Assembly: GCA_015178975.1 (NCBI GenBank)
Contig: WHVD01000059.1
Location: forward strand, 62,001 to 126,000
DNA from: Hysterangium stoloniferum
Taxonomy: Eukaryota; Basidiomycota; Agaricomycetes; Hysterangiales; Hysterangiaceae
DNA: 64,000 nt
Direction of reading: 5' to 3'
The stretch's first letter is position 1. Each line of letters starts with the position of its first letter. A program made the translations under genes and the position numbers. Under the pieces are notes generated by a model, which did not search any database, had not been told where the DNA came from, and saw only the letters and a list, made by a program, of their open reading frames with translations. Positions 45,911-57,280 of this stretch are shown piece after piece.

Positions 45911-47164
45911 AGAGTCGAAAAAAGAGTAAGCAACCCTCTGGAATCTGCACAGACAGAGGGTTGTGTCGACTCTCTCCGTGTTTCTGAGATTATCCATCTC
46001 AACGTGTCCACTCTCTCTAATCCCAATTCATTATTTGTAAAACTCATCTCTGACCTTCTTGGAAATTTAGTGTTCCGAGCTCTGATAGATTCTGGCTCCA
46101 TGCACTGTTTTGTAGATACCATCTTTGCCACAAAACATAATCTGAAACTCCATTCTGTTCCCACAATTTCTTTGCGTTTGTTTGATGGCACTAGCAATAC
46201 AGCAATTACCCAAGCCTGCGACATGTCTATCCAGTTCCCTTGTGGAACATCCCAGATGGTTACCTTTTTCATAACACAGTTGGACTCTAGCTGTTCGGTA
46301 GTTCTTGGATACAACTGGCTCACCCGATATAATCCATTGATTGACTGGGTATTGGGCAGTATTAATTTCTGAATTCCCGACACTTCAGTTCCTCCTGCAG
46401 CATCTCTCCCGGCCAACACCTTTTCAGCATCAACGGCATCTCCGGCTTCTATCGAAACCTCCACGCCTCCAAAAATCTCTCTCATCAATGCTTCGGCATT
46501 TGTTGGGGTGAGTAAACTGGATGGTTCGCAGTGTTTTTCGATCAGCTTAAAAGTTGATGAAGCATCTGGACATTTTGCAACTCCAGAATTATCTGAGCTA
46601 AAAGCCGACCTGGAAGGCATTCCCGAAAAATACCATGATTTCGTGGACATTTTCAGTAAGCAAAAAGCTGACCGGCTTGCACCACATAGGCCCTACGACT
46701 TAAAAATCGATATTGAGCCCGGTCCAAACCCTCCATTAGGACTATTTACCCATTATCCCAATTGGAACTTTTGTCTATCTGGGAGTTCCTGGATGAACAT
46801 CTGTCAATAGGTTTTATCCATTCCTCAAAGTCTCCGTATGGAGCACCCCTCCTTTTTGTCAGAAAGAAGGATGGCTCCCTTCGACTCTGCGTCGATTTCA
46901 GAGGATTAAATTCCATCACACGGAAAGATAAGTATCCACTTCCACTCGTTACCAATTTACTCGATGCCCCACGAAAAGCTCGGATCTACACCAAAATAGA
47001 CCTCAAACATGCCTATCATTTGGTCCAAATTGCCGAGGGCAATGAATGGAAAACTGCTTTTCAGACTCGCTATGGATCCTTTGAATGGTTGGTTATGCCG
47101 TTCAGCCTTACCAATGCCCCTTCCGCCTTTCAACATTTTGTTAATGATATATTGTCCAACATGC

Positions 47165-47884
47165 TGTTAAGAACTGGAAACTGACTAATATCGGTGGCCG
47201 ACAGGGACCGATCGGAAGGACTTGGCTTCAGCTTATGTGCTGCGCCCTCGCAAATATCCGTAGGATGTCCTTAAATTTCGGGCGGGCGAAGACTAATCCT
47301 AGTGAGTACCTTTCGGCGTGATACCGATCAGAATCGAAGGACAAGTCGAGCGTCGGGCCAAGGGGTCGGGGCCAGAAGTGGGCGAGCGCACGCGAAGGCG
47401 GATGGGGGGATTCTTAGTATGAGACTGATACAGGTGTATGAGGGTATTCTGAGTCGATATTCTGATTGCCTAGTAACTACAATTACAGCGGGTTCATATA
47501 CAAGTAACAGGCGTCTGGAAAATACTAATGGGGAGAAGGGTGGAACACGGTATTAACAATAAGCTTGACTAGGAACGGGAAGTTTATGATTAGTTCGGAG
47601 GCCGATGATAACTGAGAGCGGGATTACGATAAAAGGAAATGGTTCGAAGACTACAAATATAGATAGACATATGCGAAACATAAGATTGAACGGATCAACA
47701 TAATAAAGGGGACGTATCAAAGTTTGACCAGACAATACGAGTTATTTGACGTGGGCGTAAATGGAGTTTGATCTTCGCGAAACATTCGTCAGCTTCGGGG
47801 CCGATGGTTTCCGAGAGGATGACTTGAAACGTTGACAAGTGGTGATAGCCTCGGGGCCGATAGGGTTGCGACACGGTCGTAACA
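47165..47884 (-). mobile_element. Solo LTR in element D RT, minus
   Basis: 720 bp. Flanked by CATGC at 47160-47164 and 47885-47889. On the plus strand TGTTAAGAACTGG...GGTCGTAACA. Shared LTR motif (minus) near 47217-47251. Confidence 0.92.
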
Positions 47885-48154
47885 CATGCTTGACGTATGT
47901 GTTATAGTCTATTTGGACGACATTTTGGTATTTTCTGAGGATCCCACTCTTCACGATGAACAAGTCCGGAAGTTTTCCAAAGACTCCACAAAAACGGTCT
48001 TTTCGCCAATGGTAAAAAATGTTACTTTGACATGGATTCTATTGAATACTTAGGTTTCATTATCAGACCTGAGGGTCTCTGTATGGATGAAACCAAAGTT
48101 CAAGTTGTCCGTGATTGGCCCGAACCACAGAAAGTCAAGGATATTCAGTCATAT

Positions 48155-48875
48155 TGTTACGACCGTGTCGCAACCCTATCGGCCCCGAGGTTATCGCCAC
48201 TTGTCAACGTTTCAAGTCATCCTCTCGGAAACCATCGGCCCCGAAGCTGACGAATGTTTCACGAAGATCAAACTCCATTTACGCCCACGTCAAATAACTC
48301 GTATTGTCTGGTCAAACTTTGATACGTCCCCTTTATTATGTTGATCCGTTTCAATCTTATGTTTTGCATATGTCTATCTATATTTGTAGTCCTCGAACCA
48401 TTTCCTTTTACCGTAATCCCGCTCTCGGTTATCATCGGCCTCCGAACTAATCATAAACTTCCCGTTCCTAGTCAAGCTTATTGTTAATACCGTGTTCCGC
48501 CCTTCTCCCCATTAGTATTTTCCAGACGCCTGTTACTTGTATATGAACCTGCTGTAATTGTAGTTACTAGGCAATCAGAATATCGACTCAGAATACCCTC
48601 ATACACCTGTATCAGTCTCATACTAAGACTTTCCCCATCCGCCTTCGCGTGCGCTCGCCCACTCCCGGCCCCGACCCCTTGGCCCGACGCTCGACTTGTC
48701 CTTCGATTCTGATCGGTATCACGCCGAAAGGTACTCACTAGGATTAGTCTTCGCCCGCCCGAAATTTAAGGACAACCTACGGATATTTGCGAGGGCGCAG
48801 CACATAAGCTGAAGCCAAGTCCTTCCGATCGGTCCCCGTCGGCCACCGACATTAGTCAGTTTCTAGTTCTTAACA
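48155..48875 (+). mobile_element. Solo LTR in element D RT, plus
   Basis: 721 bp, TGTTACGACCGTGTC...AGTTCTTAACA, flanked by CATAT at 48150-48154 and 48876-48880. Near-identical to the inverse of 47165-47884, only 270 bp away. Shared LTR motif at 48790-48824. Confidence 0.92.
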
Positions 48876-49730
48876 CATATTTAGGTTTCACCAATTTTTA
48901 CTGTCATTTTATTCGGAATTACTCGGATATTACAATACCACTTACCTGTCTCACCCGTAAAGCTCAACCATGGGTCTTTGACAACAAATGCCACTCTGCT
49001 TTCCAGACTTTGAAAAATGCTTTCACTTCTGCCCCGATTCTTTCCCATTGGAAACCTGATGTTCCGATTATTGTGGAAACCGATGCTTCCAATTACACAA
49101 TTGCCGCGATTCTTTGCATTCAAGATTCTGACGGTGACATTCATCCGGTCGCATTCCTTTCTCAGACACTGAAAGTGTCCGAACTCAACTACGATGCTCA
49201 TGATAAGGAACTTTTGGCAATTTTTGAAGCTTTCAAACATTGGCACCATTATCTCGAAGGTTCCACAACTCCCGTTGATGTTGTTACCGATCACAAAAAT
49301 CTCGAATATTTTTCTACCACTGAACTTTTAACCCACCAGCAAGCCCACTGGTCTGAATTCCTTTCCGCTTTCAACATGATTATCCGTTTCCCACCCGGAC
49401 ATCTTGGTGGAAAACCAGATGCCATGACTCGACAATGGGACATCTATCCTAAAGAGGGGAAAGTAACTACACCGTTGTTAATCCACATAACTTGAAACCA
49501 GTTTTTACAATGCAACAACTTTCGCATCTATTCGAGCGACTTCCCTTTACTATCTAATTATGCATAGCATTATGATTATGGACATTGAGCAATTACATCA
49601 AGATATCCTTTCTGCACTCACTTCTGATCCGGCTCTCAAGCCACATCTAGAAATTCCTGATAATCCTGACCAACCCCGATGGTCACAAGACTCTCAAGGT
49701 TTTATCCATCTCGATGGACATATCTACATT

Positions 49731-51115
49731 TGTAATGTATTCAGGGGATTCTCTTAGATAGCTCAATATATGCTATAGTGTCACAGAGCTTCAACAATAA
49801 AACAAGCAAAGGTCCAGTAATTTAAATACTGATAGATTAATGAGCTGCGCTATGAAGCTTAAACAACTCAAATCAATGCTTATTTTGATTGTTGAAAGGT
49901 TCAATAGAACGGTGTATGACTCTTTTAGCAAATACAAGAACTATTCCTTGAGAATAGGGCTGGAAGCTGAATATATGCGCAGTAACTTGGCAGAGACTTG
50001 ATATAAGAGCTTCGGATTCTTGTATGCTTATTTGTAACTATTAATAGTTATTTAACAAGGTGTTAAATAATTTATTAATAGAGAAAATAAATTGTATTGG
50101 ATTATCTGAGTGCTTGTAATTGATTAATTCAATAAACTTAGGGCTGGGCCTTGAGTAATCTAGTATTGGCAGGGATTTCAGTAAGGATACTTAGATACTT
50201 ATTAGGTTTATTATCTAATTAATAAGCCTAAAGGGTAGCTGTGAGGCTGGGGAACTTAGATGATTAGCTAAGTCCAAGAGTTGCTGACAAAGATTCAAGA
50301 TGCTGCAAGTGTAGGTGCTTGCAGTGAGTGTATCAGACTAAGGCTATTATTGTCCTTAGGATGATGAGGTAAGCTTCTGTGCTGTACTGTAAAATATGTG
50401 AGAGATAGATTGGTTTTATTGGAAACTTGGCCCTCCTTATATACATTTTGATAACTCAATGATTAGCTAACTATTTAGTTTATGAGGTCATTAGTGAGAT
50501 CATAATGACCTCATATTCTACTCAATATTTACCCTTTGTCTATCATGTGATTCTCTTCTCTGAGACAAGGGTTGTAACCTCTTGCTTGAACATGAAGGTT
50601 CAAGGCCGCGGTCCCGGGACGGAAGCAAACAATGAGTCGGCGGAACCTAATAATGACTCGGGTAGTCACGTTCGTGACTTGTGTGACTCGGGTAGTCACA
50701 TTCGTGACTTGTGTGACTCGGGTAGTCACATTCGTGACTTGTGTGACTCGGGTAGTCACATTCGTGACTTGTGTGACTCGGGTAGTCACATTCGTGACCT
50801 TTGTGACATCCCGACACCAGAGGCTTATCTAATAAGTCACATGACTCCAAAAATGTGCAAACTAGGCTGCAGCAAGGTGCCGAAAGGTAATAACTAAGTA
50901 AATAAAATATAAATAATTAGTTAAAAATTATAATAAATTAAATAAGATATAATAGCATAATATGAGTTCATATATGCTATTATTATGCGAAGTTAAAAGG
51001 AATAGAGCCTATATTTCACAATAAAAATATAATAAAAATACAATAAATTCGAAAGAATATTAAATAATCCACAGAAAATTCAGAGGATATTATGAGATGA
51101 TGCTGATACATCACA
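49731..51115 (-). mobile_element. Large (1.39 kb) solo LTR or non-autonomous element, copy 2
   Basis: Starts TGTAATGTATTCAG, ends CTGATACATCACA, with ACATT at 49726-49730 and 51116-51120. Same terminal design as 26694-28174, and the minus-strand TATA region (ATGTATATAAGGAGGGCC, about 50430-50447) is in the corresponding place. Contains a 30-bp minisatellite at 50653-50802. No coding capacity; the 130-residue frame here is the minisatellite translated. Confidence 0.82.
50653..50802 (+). repeat. 30-bp minisatellite with internal dyads, five units
   Basis: Five tandem units of GTGACTCGGG, TAGTCACATT, CGTGACTTGT. Each unit contains GTGACT and AGTCAC, so single strands can fold. Confidence 0.9.
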
Positions 51116-52365
51116 ACATTCCAGATTCCAACAATCTCCGACTCCGCATACTTCAGTACAAACATGATCATCCAATCTCCGGACATTACAGCATTAACAA
51201 TACTCTTGGTCTAATCCATAGAGAATATACTTGGCCCAACCTCCGAGATTTCATAACCCAGTTCTGTAAGTCATGCACCACCTGCTTATGCTCTAAAACC
51301 CAGAGGCATAAGCCATATGGCCTTCTCAAGCAACTCCCGATACCAGAAAAACCCTGGAACTCAATTTCCATGGATTTTATTGAGCAACTTCCGATGTCCG
51401 AAGGCTTTACATCCATTCTAGTTGTTGTGGATCAATTCTCGAAACAAGGCATTTTCATACCTACTCATGATACAATCATGTCCTCAATTAGCAGAACTTT
51501 TCATTATTCATGTATTTTCCAAACATGGTGTTCCATCTCACATAACTTCCAATTGAGGCTCCAAGTTCGTCTCCCATTTCTTCCAGGCCCTCAGAAAAGC
51601 CCTCGACATGAAACTACACTTCACCTCAGGATATCACCCGGAAGGTGATGGACAAATGGAACGTGTTAATCAAACATTGGAACAATACCTCCGCATCTAT
51701 TGCAATTATCAACAGGACAACTGGAAATCCCTTCTTCTGATCACAAAATTCACCTACAATAACTCTCTGAATGCAACTACTGGTGTATCTCCTTTTTTTG
51801 CCAACAAAGGCTATAATCTGAATCTCACAGTACATTCCAAACGAGATTTGGCTTCTGTCTGTGCTCAAGAATTTATTACCGACCTCAACAAATTACATCA
51901 AGAACTTCGGAAAGCTATTTCTTCCGCACAGGAATATTACCAATGTTCCGTGGACAAAAACTGGATCCCGCCTCCTAATTTTAAAATTGGTGATCAGGTT
52001 TTTGTAAAAGCTCAATTCTTCCGTACCACCCGACCTTCTAAAAAACTCACTGAGAAATTCTTAGGCCCTTTTGAAATTATAGCACAAGCTGGTTCACTTT
52101 CATGGACTCTCCGACTTCCCAATAGTATGTGAGCAGTCCACCCCATCTTCCACATTTCCATGTTAGAACCATGTGTTCCTAACAAAATCCCAGAACGTAT
52201 TCTCACTCCGTCCCCTCCGGTCATCATTGACGGAGAGCCCAAATTTGAAGTTTCCAAAATTTTGGATTCTAAAATCGATAATCGCCAATGTACTTGTAAA
52301 TTGCTCTATTTAGTCAAATGGGCAGGTTATGAAGGTACCGATGAGGAAACTTCATGGATATTGGC

Positions 52366-53459
52366 CCTCCTGTATCATCTGCAATCTCCGCACTTTCCAC
52401 CATATCCTGTACCTCTTCATCTTCACTTTCTGGCCCTTTCCCTGACTCCCACCTTTTCTCGACACACTCCACCAATGGATCATTTGGTTGTTCCCTTGCC
52501 TTATCAGAAAACCTCTCGGAAACTGCGATTACACTGATGCTAACCATTACCTTCTCCAGAAACTCGTTGTGCCTCTGGAAATTCCGGGTCAACAAACGGA
52601 AACCCTTTTCTTGGATATCATTGTGGTGATCCAGTGCATCCTGCATTTTCATAAGTTCCGTTCCGATAAAAACCAATGTGTCAATGGTGTCCTTGAGGAG
52701 TTTGACGCCCATACTATCCGTGTTCGGCACCTCAGTCCCTGCCGTTTTGGCCACTCCCAAACTTTCCGCATCGTTAGTTTTCTGAGCCTTCTCACCTTTC
52801 AGAACCCTCTTCACAGCGAGTGTGCACGGAAGTTTGAGGACCACACAGGGATAGCAAGTTCCACCCCATTTTACCTTTTGTTTCCAGCATGTCATATTCT
52901 GAATTGAACATTGATAACATGGAATGTCATGGACGACTTCCATCCATTCTGGAGCTTTGACCTTTTTCTTCTGTATTCGGAAGTTAATCAACTACTGACC
53001 TCTTGCAAATGGTAATTACTTTAGGACTCGAAGGCCCAACCTCTCCCTCTACCTCCACCTCCACAACTTTTCGCTGTACCCAACAGTTATTGGAGGGAAC
53101 TACGGAAAACTATGGTTTGGACTTACCTTTCCTTCCCTTATCTCCTTACGTTTTTCTGCCACCTCAGACTCCCACTGTAGTTTTTCCGCCTCTTCCTTCT
53201 TCTTCTGAACCTCCATTGTCTTCCGTATCCATGCCTCCTTTTCTGCCTTCACTCACTCCAACTCCCATTTTTCCGCCTCTTCCGCCACTTTCAACTCCCG
53301 CATCAAAACCTTTTCCTCCTCCTCTTGTCGCCGCTTCATCTCCTCCATCCTCTGTCATTTTTGTTGAAGTTCTGCGACCTTCGACATTTTTTGAAGTATG
53401 GCAATTTTGGCGTCTGAATCTTCCGGGGTAGTGTTGAACAACGGTTGACGAATCAACAT
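52366..53459 (-). pseudogene. Antisense accessory gene of element D
   Basis: Minus strand from ATG 53459 (MLIRQPLFNTTPED). Exon 1 encodes a long charged coiled coil (EEMKRRQEEEEKVLMRE, VQKKKEEAEKLQWESE) with two TGA codons at likely former CGA sites; exon 2 the acidic linker (VVEVEVEGEVGPSSPK); exon 3, about 52985 downwards, the cluster C-YQ-C-SIQNMT-C-x10-C-YP-C-VVLKLP-C, a second helical part, and an acidic C-terminus (ESEDEEVQDMVESAEIADD). Introns start GTAAGT and GTCAGT. The sequence is far from that of copies A, C and E, but the three-part layout and cysteine spacing are the same, which suggests past selection for the protein. Confidence 0.75.
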
Positions 53460-53643
53460 GCAAGTTGTGGATAAAGAAACAAAAACGTTAATTCGAATAT
53501 TTGGAGGTTCTTATACTCAGGACAGCAGCCAAAACTCTCACCTCCATAATTGCGTAAATTTCATGACACATAACAATTAGCCGTCACTTCAATCACTCAG
53601 TATCTAATCGCCTCTATGGGATTTCGGCCTAACAGGGGGGTAC

Positions 53644-54179
53644 TGTTACGACCCGTTCCTGGATGTTTCAATATCTGACTTCCGATCTCCGACTACGGAA
53701 CATCATAGTTACCATATCTTCCACATTCTTCCCTTGTTCCGCATTTGGTAATTTGTCTGTTGACAAGTATTCACTCGTTTGTCTGTTATATTCCCATTTC
53801 AGAATATTGTCTCCCCGATATTGTATTCCCATTTAAGAATACTTCCATTTCTGTCTTATTATGGTCTCAGTTTGTAGTGCAATAACGAGAAGACTTATAT
53901 TAGTTTCCATGAATTTGTACTTTACCTTAGATCTGATATCAACTTAGTATCTTATTCCTTCTTCCATCTTTCTGTATACTCAATATTCAGAACTCTTCGG
54001 AACTCTGAATATCCGTATCTTCCATTGTAAGTCTCACTTCTGAAATTAAGGACTTTGAGCATTTGTGTAGAGGCGCAGCACATAAGCTGAAGCCAACGTC
54101 CTGACCCTATCTGATAGTTCCTGACTTTCCGGTGACTCTCCAATAGTTCCAGAATAAGTTCCCGACACAGCACTTAACA
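53644..54179 (+). repeat. Element D 3' LTR
   Basis: 536 bp, TGTTACGACCCG...GCACTTAACA. Shared LTR motif at 54069-54101. Confidence 0.88.
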
Positions 54180-54220
54180 GTCTAGAGCCTCTTTGGGACT
54201 TCGGCATAAAGGGAGGGTAC

Positions 54221-55068
54221 TGTTACAACCGGAATTCCCACTGGACTCCGGGGACTAACTTACATATACACACCCACGCCCTATACACACCCATGCCCTA
54301 TACACACCCATGCCCTATACACACCCATTGTCAGTTTACCGGAATTCCTGCCGGACTCCATACGTCAGACTTGTCTACGTTCAACTTCGTTACATTGTGT
54401 ATCAGTCACCGGAATACCCACCGGACTCTGTCCCTGTCTATGTCTGACCTTGTCCCATGCATCAGTCACTGGACCACACTCGGAAGACCCATCATCCTTC
54501 TAACAGAGCCCCGTTCCCATTTTAGTCAAATGACCTGTTACAATTTGGACTCTGCTCCCGCTCCATTTCCCGTTATGGTTTATGATTTGTCACGATTCGG
54601 ACTCCGCTCCATTCCATCCCATTCCTAACACCAAATTTGGTGTTTACTATTCCTGTTTTATGTTTTGCTAGTTTCATTTTCATTATTACTGGATGTGGTA
54701 TGTTATTCATTCCACAGTCTATATAGTCTGGCAGATGTTGTACATACAATCCAGTCTGAAAATCAGCTTAGATTCTCCCCAGTAATCTAGTACATTTTCC
54801 ACTCTAAACTCCTCTTTGAATTACACCGCTCTCACTAGTTGGAGCCCATGGGCTCTGACACATCTATCACTCAACCTCTGACTTATCTATCTCGACTTCC
54901 CAACCTCTCAACCCATGAACTCCACCCGGACTCCCCAGGATTCCCATCCACCAGTTTGAAATTGGACAACACGAGTGCTTGTGCGGGTGCAGCCTATAAG
55001 CTGAAGCCAAGTCCTACTGGATTTCCCATGGGTTTCTCCAGAAACCCTCCGTGTATGCACCCTTAACA
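54221..55068 (+). repeat. Element C 3' LTR
   Basis: 848 bp after the polypurine tract AAAGGGAGGGTAC. TGTTACAACCGG...ACCCTTAACA. Contains three tandem copies of CACCCA(C/T)GCCCTATACA near 54270-54320, and the LTR motif at 54983-55014. Confidence 0.83.
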
Positions 55069-55215
55069 TCTGCCACCAAAACTGGGATGGGAACTATGGT
55101 GAGAGCTCAGGGAGGCCCACCACCAAAACTGTGATGAGAACTGGGAGGAAAACTACTGTGATGCGAGCTTGGCTTAAAAACTATCCCAATGTTTTCTCAT
55201 TTTTGAAAAGTTGGG
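55069..55215. other. Short unassigned stretch between LTRs
   Basis: 147 bp with a direct repeat of CACCAAAACTG(G/T)GATG(G/A)GAACT (55075 and 55123 regions). Origin unclear. Confidence 0.4.
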
Positions 55216-56019
55216 TGTTAGGAGTGCACGGAGCTTATCGGAGGGTTTCCAGAGAAACCCGTGGAAAAGCCGGTAGGTCTTGGCTTCAGCTTATAGGCTG
55301 CACCCTCGTGAGATCGTGACATCCAATTTCAGATGGGCAGATGGGAATCCCAGGGAGTCCCGGAATAGTTGGTGGTCGAGGGGTCGGGTGGTGATGAGTC
55401 AGAGGTCAAATAATAGATGGGTTGGAGCTTGTGGGCTGTGACAAGGTAAATAGCGGTGTGTTCCAAAGAGGAGATTAGAGTGGAAAATGTACTGAGATTA
55501 CTGGGGGGTGATTTTCTGACTGGATTGTATGTATAACATCTGCCAGACTATATAGACTGTGGAATGTATAACATATCAAATCCAGTAATAATGAAATCCA
55601 AACTAGTAATCATGAAACGAGATAAGTAAACACCAAATTTGGTGTTAGGAATGGAACAAAGCAGAGCAGAGTCCGAAATGTGACAGGTGGTTAGACCATC
55701 ACAGGAATGGGGTGGGAGCAGAGTCCAAAATGTGACAGGTCATTTGACCATAATGGGAATGGGGCTCAGTTTGAGAGCTGTCGGGTTTTCTAAGAGGAGT
55801 CCAGTGACTGGTACATGGGACAGGGTTGGAGATAGACAGGTGCAGGTCCCAGCAGGTATTCTGGTGACTGATACATACATGAAGTAATGAAGGTTGAGCA
55901 TAGACAGGTCTGATGTCCGGAGTCCAGCGGGTATTCTGGTAAACTGATGACTGGTGCGTGTAGGGTGTGGGTGCATATAGGGTAGGGCCTGGAGTCCAGT
56001 GGGTTTTCCAGTCGTAACA
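55216..56019 (-). repeat. Element E 3' LTR
   Basis: 804 bp. Shared LTR motif (minus) at about 55275-55309. Confidence 0.85.
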
Positions 56020-56138
56020 GTACCCTCCCTTTATGCTGAAGTTCCAAAGAGGCTCTAGAATTTGATAAGGTTTGTTGGTTATGCACATGTGTCAGAAAGT
56101 CACATGATCTGGAAGGTATGGTTCAGACGTGACAAGCC

Positions 56139-56147
56139 TATATAAAA
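56139..56147 (+). promoter_or_regulatory. TATA box of element E accessory gene
   Basis: CTATATAAA, 47-55 bp upstream of ATG 56194 and followed by the TTTCTTCTTCTTTATTA leader also seen in A and C. Confidence 0.7.
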
Positions 56148-56193
56148 AATTGAAAAAATAAAAATTTCTTCTTCTTTATTATCCCCATCATCA

Positions 56194-56740
56194 ATGGGTC
56201 CAAAGCCAATGCCTCATAGACTGATGCCCACTGCTGGGCCCTCCACGGGCTCCCCATATCAGGCTCCACTCACTGCTGCCCAAATCCTAGCACAGTGGGA
56301 GGAGCAGCACCAACAACAAGAGGAAGTAGAGAGAAAGGCCAAGGAGGCCAAGGAGGAGTTGGATAGGGAGTACCAGGTGGCACTGGTTGTGGAGAAAGAG
56401 GCTGAGGAGCAGAGGAAGAGGGATGAGGAGGAAGCTGCATGGGTTGCCGTGGAACAAGCCAAGGCAGTTGTGGAGAAGGCCGCAGTTGCCATGGGAAAGG
56501 TAAGTCTTGGTGATCCACACAGTCAAATCTACTGATTCTGCCTTTTTAGTGCAAAGTGGCAGAGGTCGAGTCAGAATCCGAGGGGGAGCTGGAGAGCCCC
56601 CAAAAGGTAAGTCTCAGGTCCATGGGGTATTCTGGGGACTAACCACGTCAACAGAAGGCAAGAAAAATGGTCCCAGTCCGCTTGGAGGTGAAGAACGACC
56701 TGCGGTGTTCTGGTTGCAATGACTGGAACACTGACAAGTA
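56194..56740 (+). pseudogene. Accessory gene of element E: exons 1-2 open, exon 3 truncated
   Basis: The best-preserved start of the antisense family. Exon 1 (56194-56499) is uninterrupted: MGPKPMPHRLMPTAG, then a coiled coil (EEVERKAKEAKEELDREY, EEQRKRDEEEAAWVAVEQ) ending AMGK. After a GTAAGT...TTTAG intron, exon 2 (about 56550-56606) encodes CKVAEVESESEGELESPQK. After a second intron, exon 3 (from about 56656) encodes KARKMVPVRLEVKNDLRCSG and is cut after the first cysteine pair. Its orientation is opposite to its parent LTR, as in A, C and D. Confidence 0.78.
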
Positions 56741-57280
56741 GATAGAATATTGTAGAATATTCTATAAAATTCTAGAATGTTCTATTATGCCAAGAACATT
56801 CTATAGTGTCTTAGAAATAGTTAGAATCTTCCATAATGCTCTAGAAAATTCTAGAAAATTCTAAATGACATCATTCAATCTTTTAGAATCTTCTAAATGT
56901 CTCAAACTAAAATGTATATAAGGAGCTCAGCTCCAGCCTTGAATAGAACATCTTATCATCTTATCAACCCATTTACACCACATCTGTGTGTCATTGCAGC
57001 AAGCAGTTTATTCCACCTAGTTGGGCTGTTGGACAAATAAATACAAACACTTAGTCACCTCTAGTTGAGCTGTTGACCTAAGCTACAAAGTAGGGTGCAT
57101 ATATTCAAGTAAACTCTTGACTTCAGGGGTTCTAAGTCTATTTAGGCTGCCACTGATTAATATCAAATACTTAAATTATTTTACATACCTTGCAGTGAAT
57201 TGAGTATTTTCACATTTTGATAGAGCATTGAACTCCTTTTTCAGAAGATAGTATTAAAATAAGAGTACAAGCTCAAATTC
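56741..57280 (+). mobile_element. Fragment of large solo LTR, copy 3, with heat-shock-element array
   Basis: Inverse of the first ~600 bp of 26694-28174: shared blocks include GCTGCCACTGATTAATATCA, TAAACTCTTGACTTCAGGGG and GGTGCATATATTCAAG. Its TATA box is ATGTATATAAGG at about 56909-56920. Upstream lies an AT-rich stretch full of TTCTAGAA. The outer TG...CA end is lost or degraded near 57275. Confidence 0.75.
56770..56861 (+). promoter_or_regulatory. Heat-shock-element array upstream of LTR TATA box
   Basis: Perfect three-unit site TTC-TA-GAA-TG-TTC at 56770-56782; perfect four-unit site GAA-AA-TTC-TA-GAA-AA-TTC at 56844-56861; further GAA-CA-TTC pair near 56793-56800. This is the binding pattern of heat-shock factor (alternating nGAAn). 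The TATA box is about 50 bp further on. Confidence 0.65.

Larger units (their letters stand above)
46004..52365 (+). pseudogene. Element D pol, split into four pieces by nested LTRs
   Basis: Protease [14 protein letters not shown] (near 46080) ends at a TGA in 46370. RT 46762-47164 ([19 protein letters not shown]) and 47885-48154 (VYLDDILVFSEDP, catalytic YLDD kept); RNase H 48876-49490 ([25 protein letters not shown]); integrase 51121-52130 (SMDFIEQLPMSEGF, HPEGDGQMERVNQ) and a chromodomain start (LLYLVKWAGYEGTDEETSW, near 52300). The chromodomain is fused directly to the 3' end of the antisense gene at 52365, so the normal pol end is deleted. The integrase has a TGA before GSKF, near 51555. 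Confidence 0.85.
44122..54179 (+). mobile_element. Gypsy chromovirus element D, nested near the 3' end of C
   Basis: 5' LTR 44122-44664, gag 44699-45910, pol 46004-52365, antisense gene 52366-53459, purine tract AGGGGGGTAC (53634-53643), 3' LTR 53644-54179. Interrupted by two solo LTRs (47165-47884, 48155-48875) and a large solo LTR (49731-51115). Element C sequence resumes immediately after it (TCTAGAGCCTCTTTGGGAC). No clean target duplication at its ends. Confidence 0.85.
28994..55068 (+). mobile_element. Gypsy chromovirus element C, full-length but heavily interrupted
   Basis: 5' LTR 28994-29853, gag from 29889, protease/RT/RNase H/integrase/chromodomain to 42785, antisense accessory gene 42990-43944, polypurine tract at 54208-54220, 3' LTR 54221-55068. 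Interrupted by a Tc1 element (29958-37077), a solo LTR (38114-38953) and element D (44122-54179). Without these it would be about 8 kb. No matching target duplication was seen at its outer ends, so one end may be rearranged. Confidence 0.78.
55216..56740 (-). mobile_element. Gypsy element E, minus, only the 3' end left
   Basis: 3' LTR 55216-56019 (804 bp; minus-strand start TGTTACGACTGG, end CTCCTAACA), polypurine tract at 56020-56032 and, beyond it, the element's accessory gene, here on the plus strand. Truncated at about 56740 by a large solo-LTR fragment. Confidence 0.8.

Noticed and set aside
50653..50802. Regular 30-bp repeats resembling a CRISPR array
   Set aside because: The units are head-to-tail without spacers and lie inside a eukaryotic solo LTR; this is a minisatellite.
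56194..56535. Element E accessory exon 1 as an independent host gene
   Set aside because: It sits next to an LTR and purine tract in the same relation as in elements A and C, so it belongs to a retroelement.
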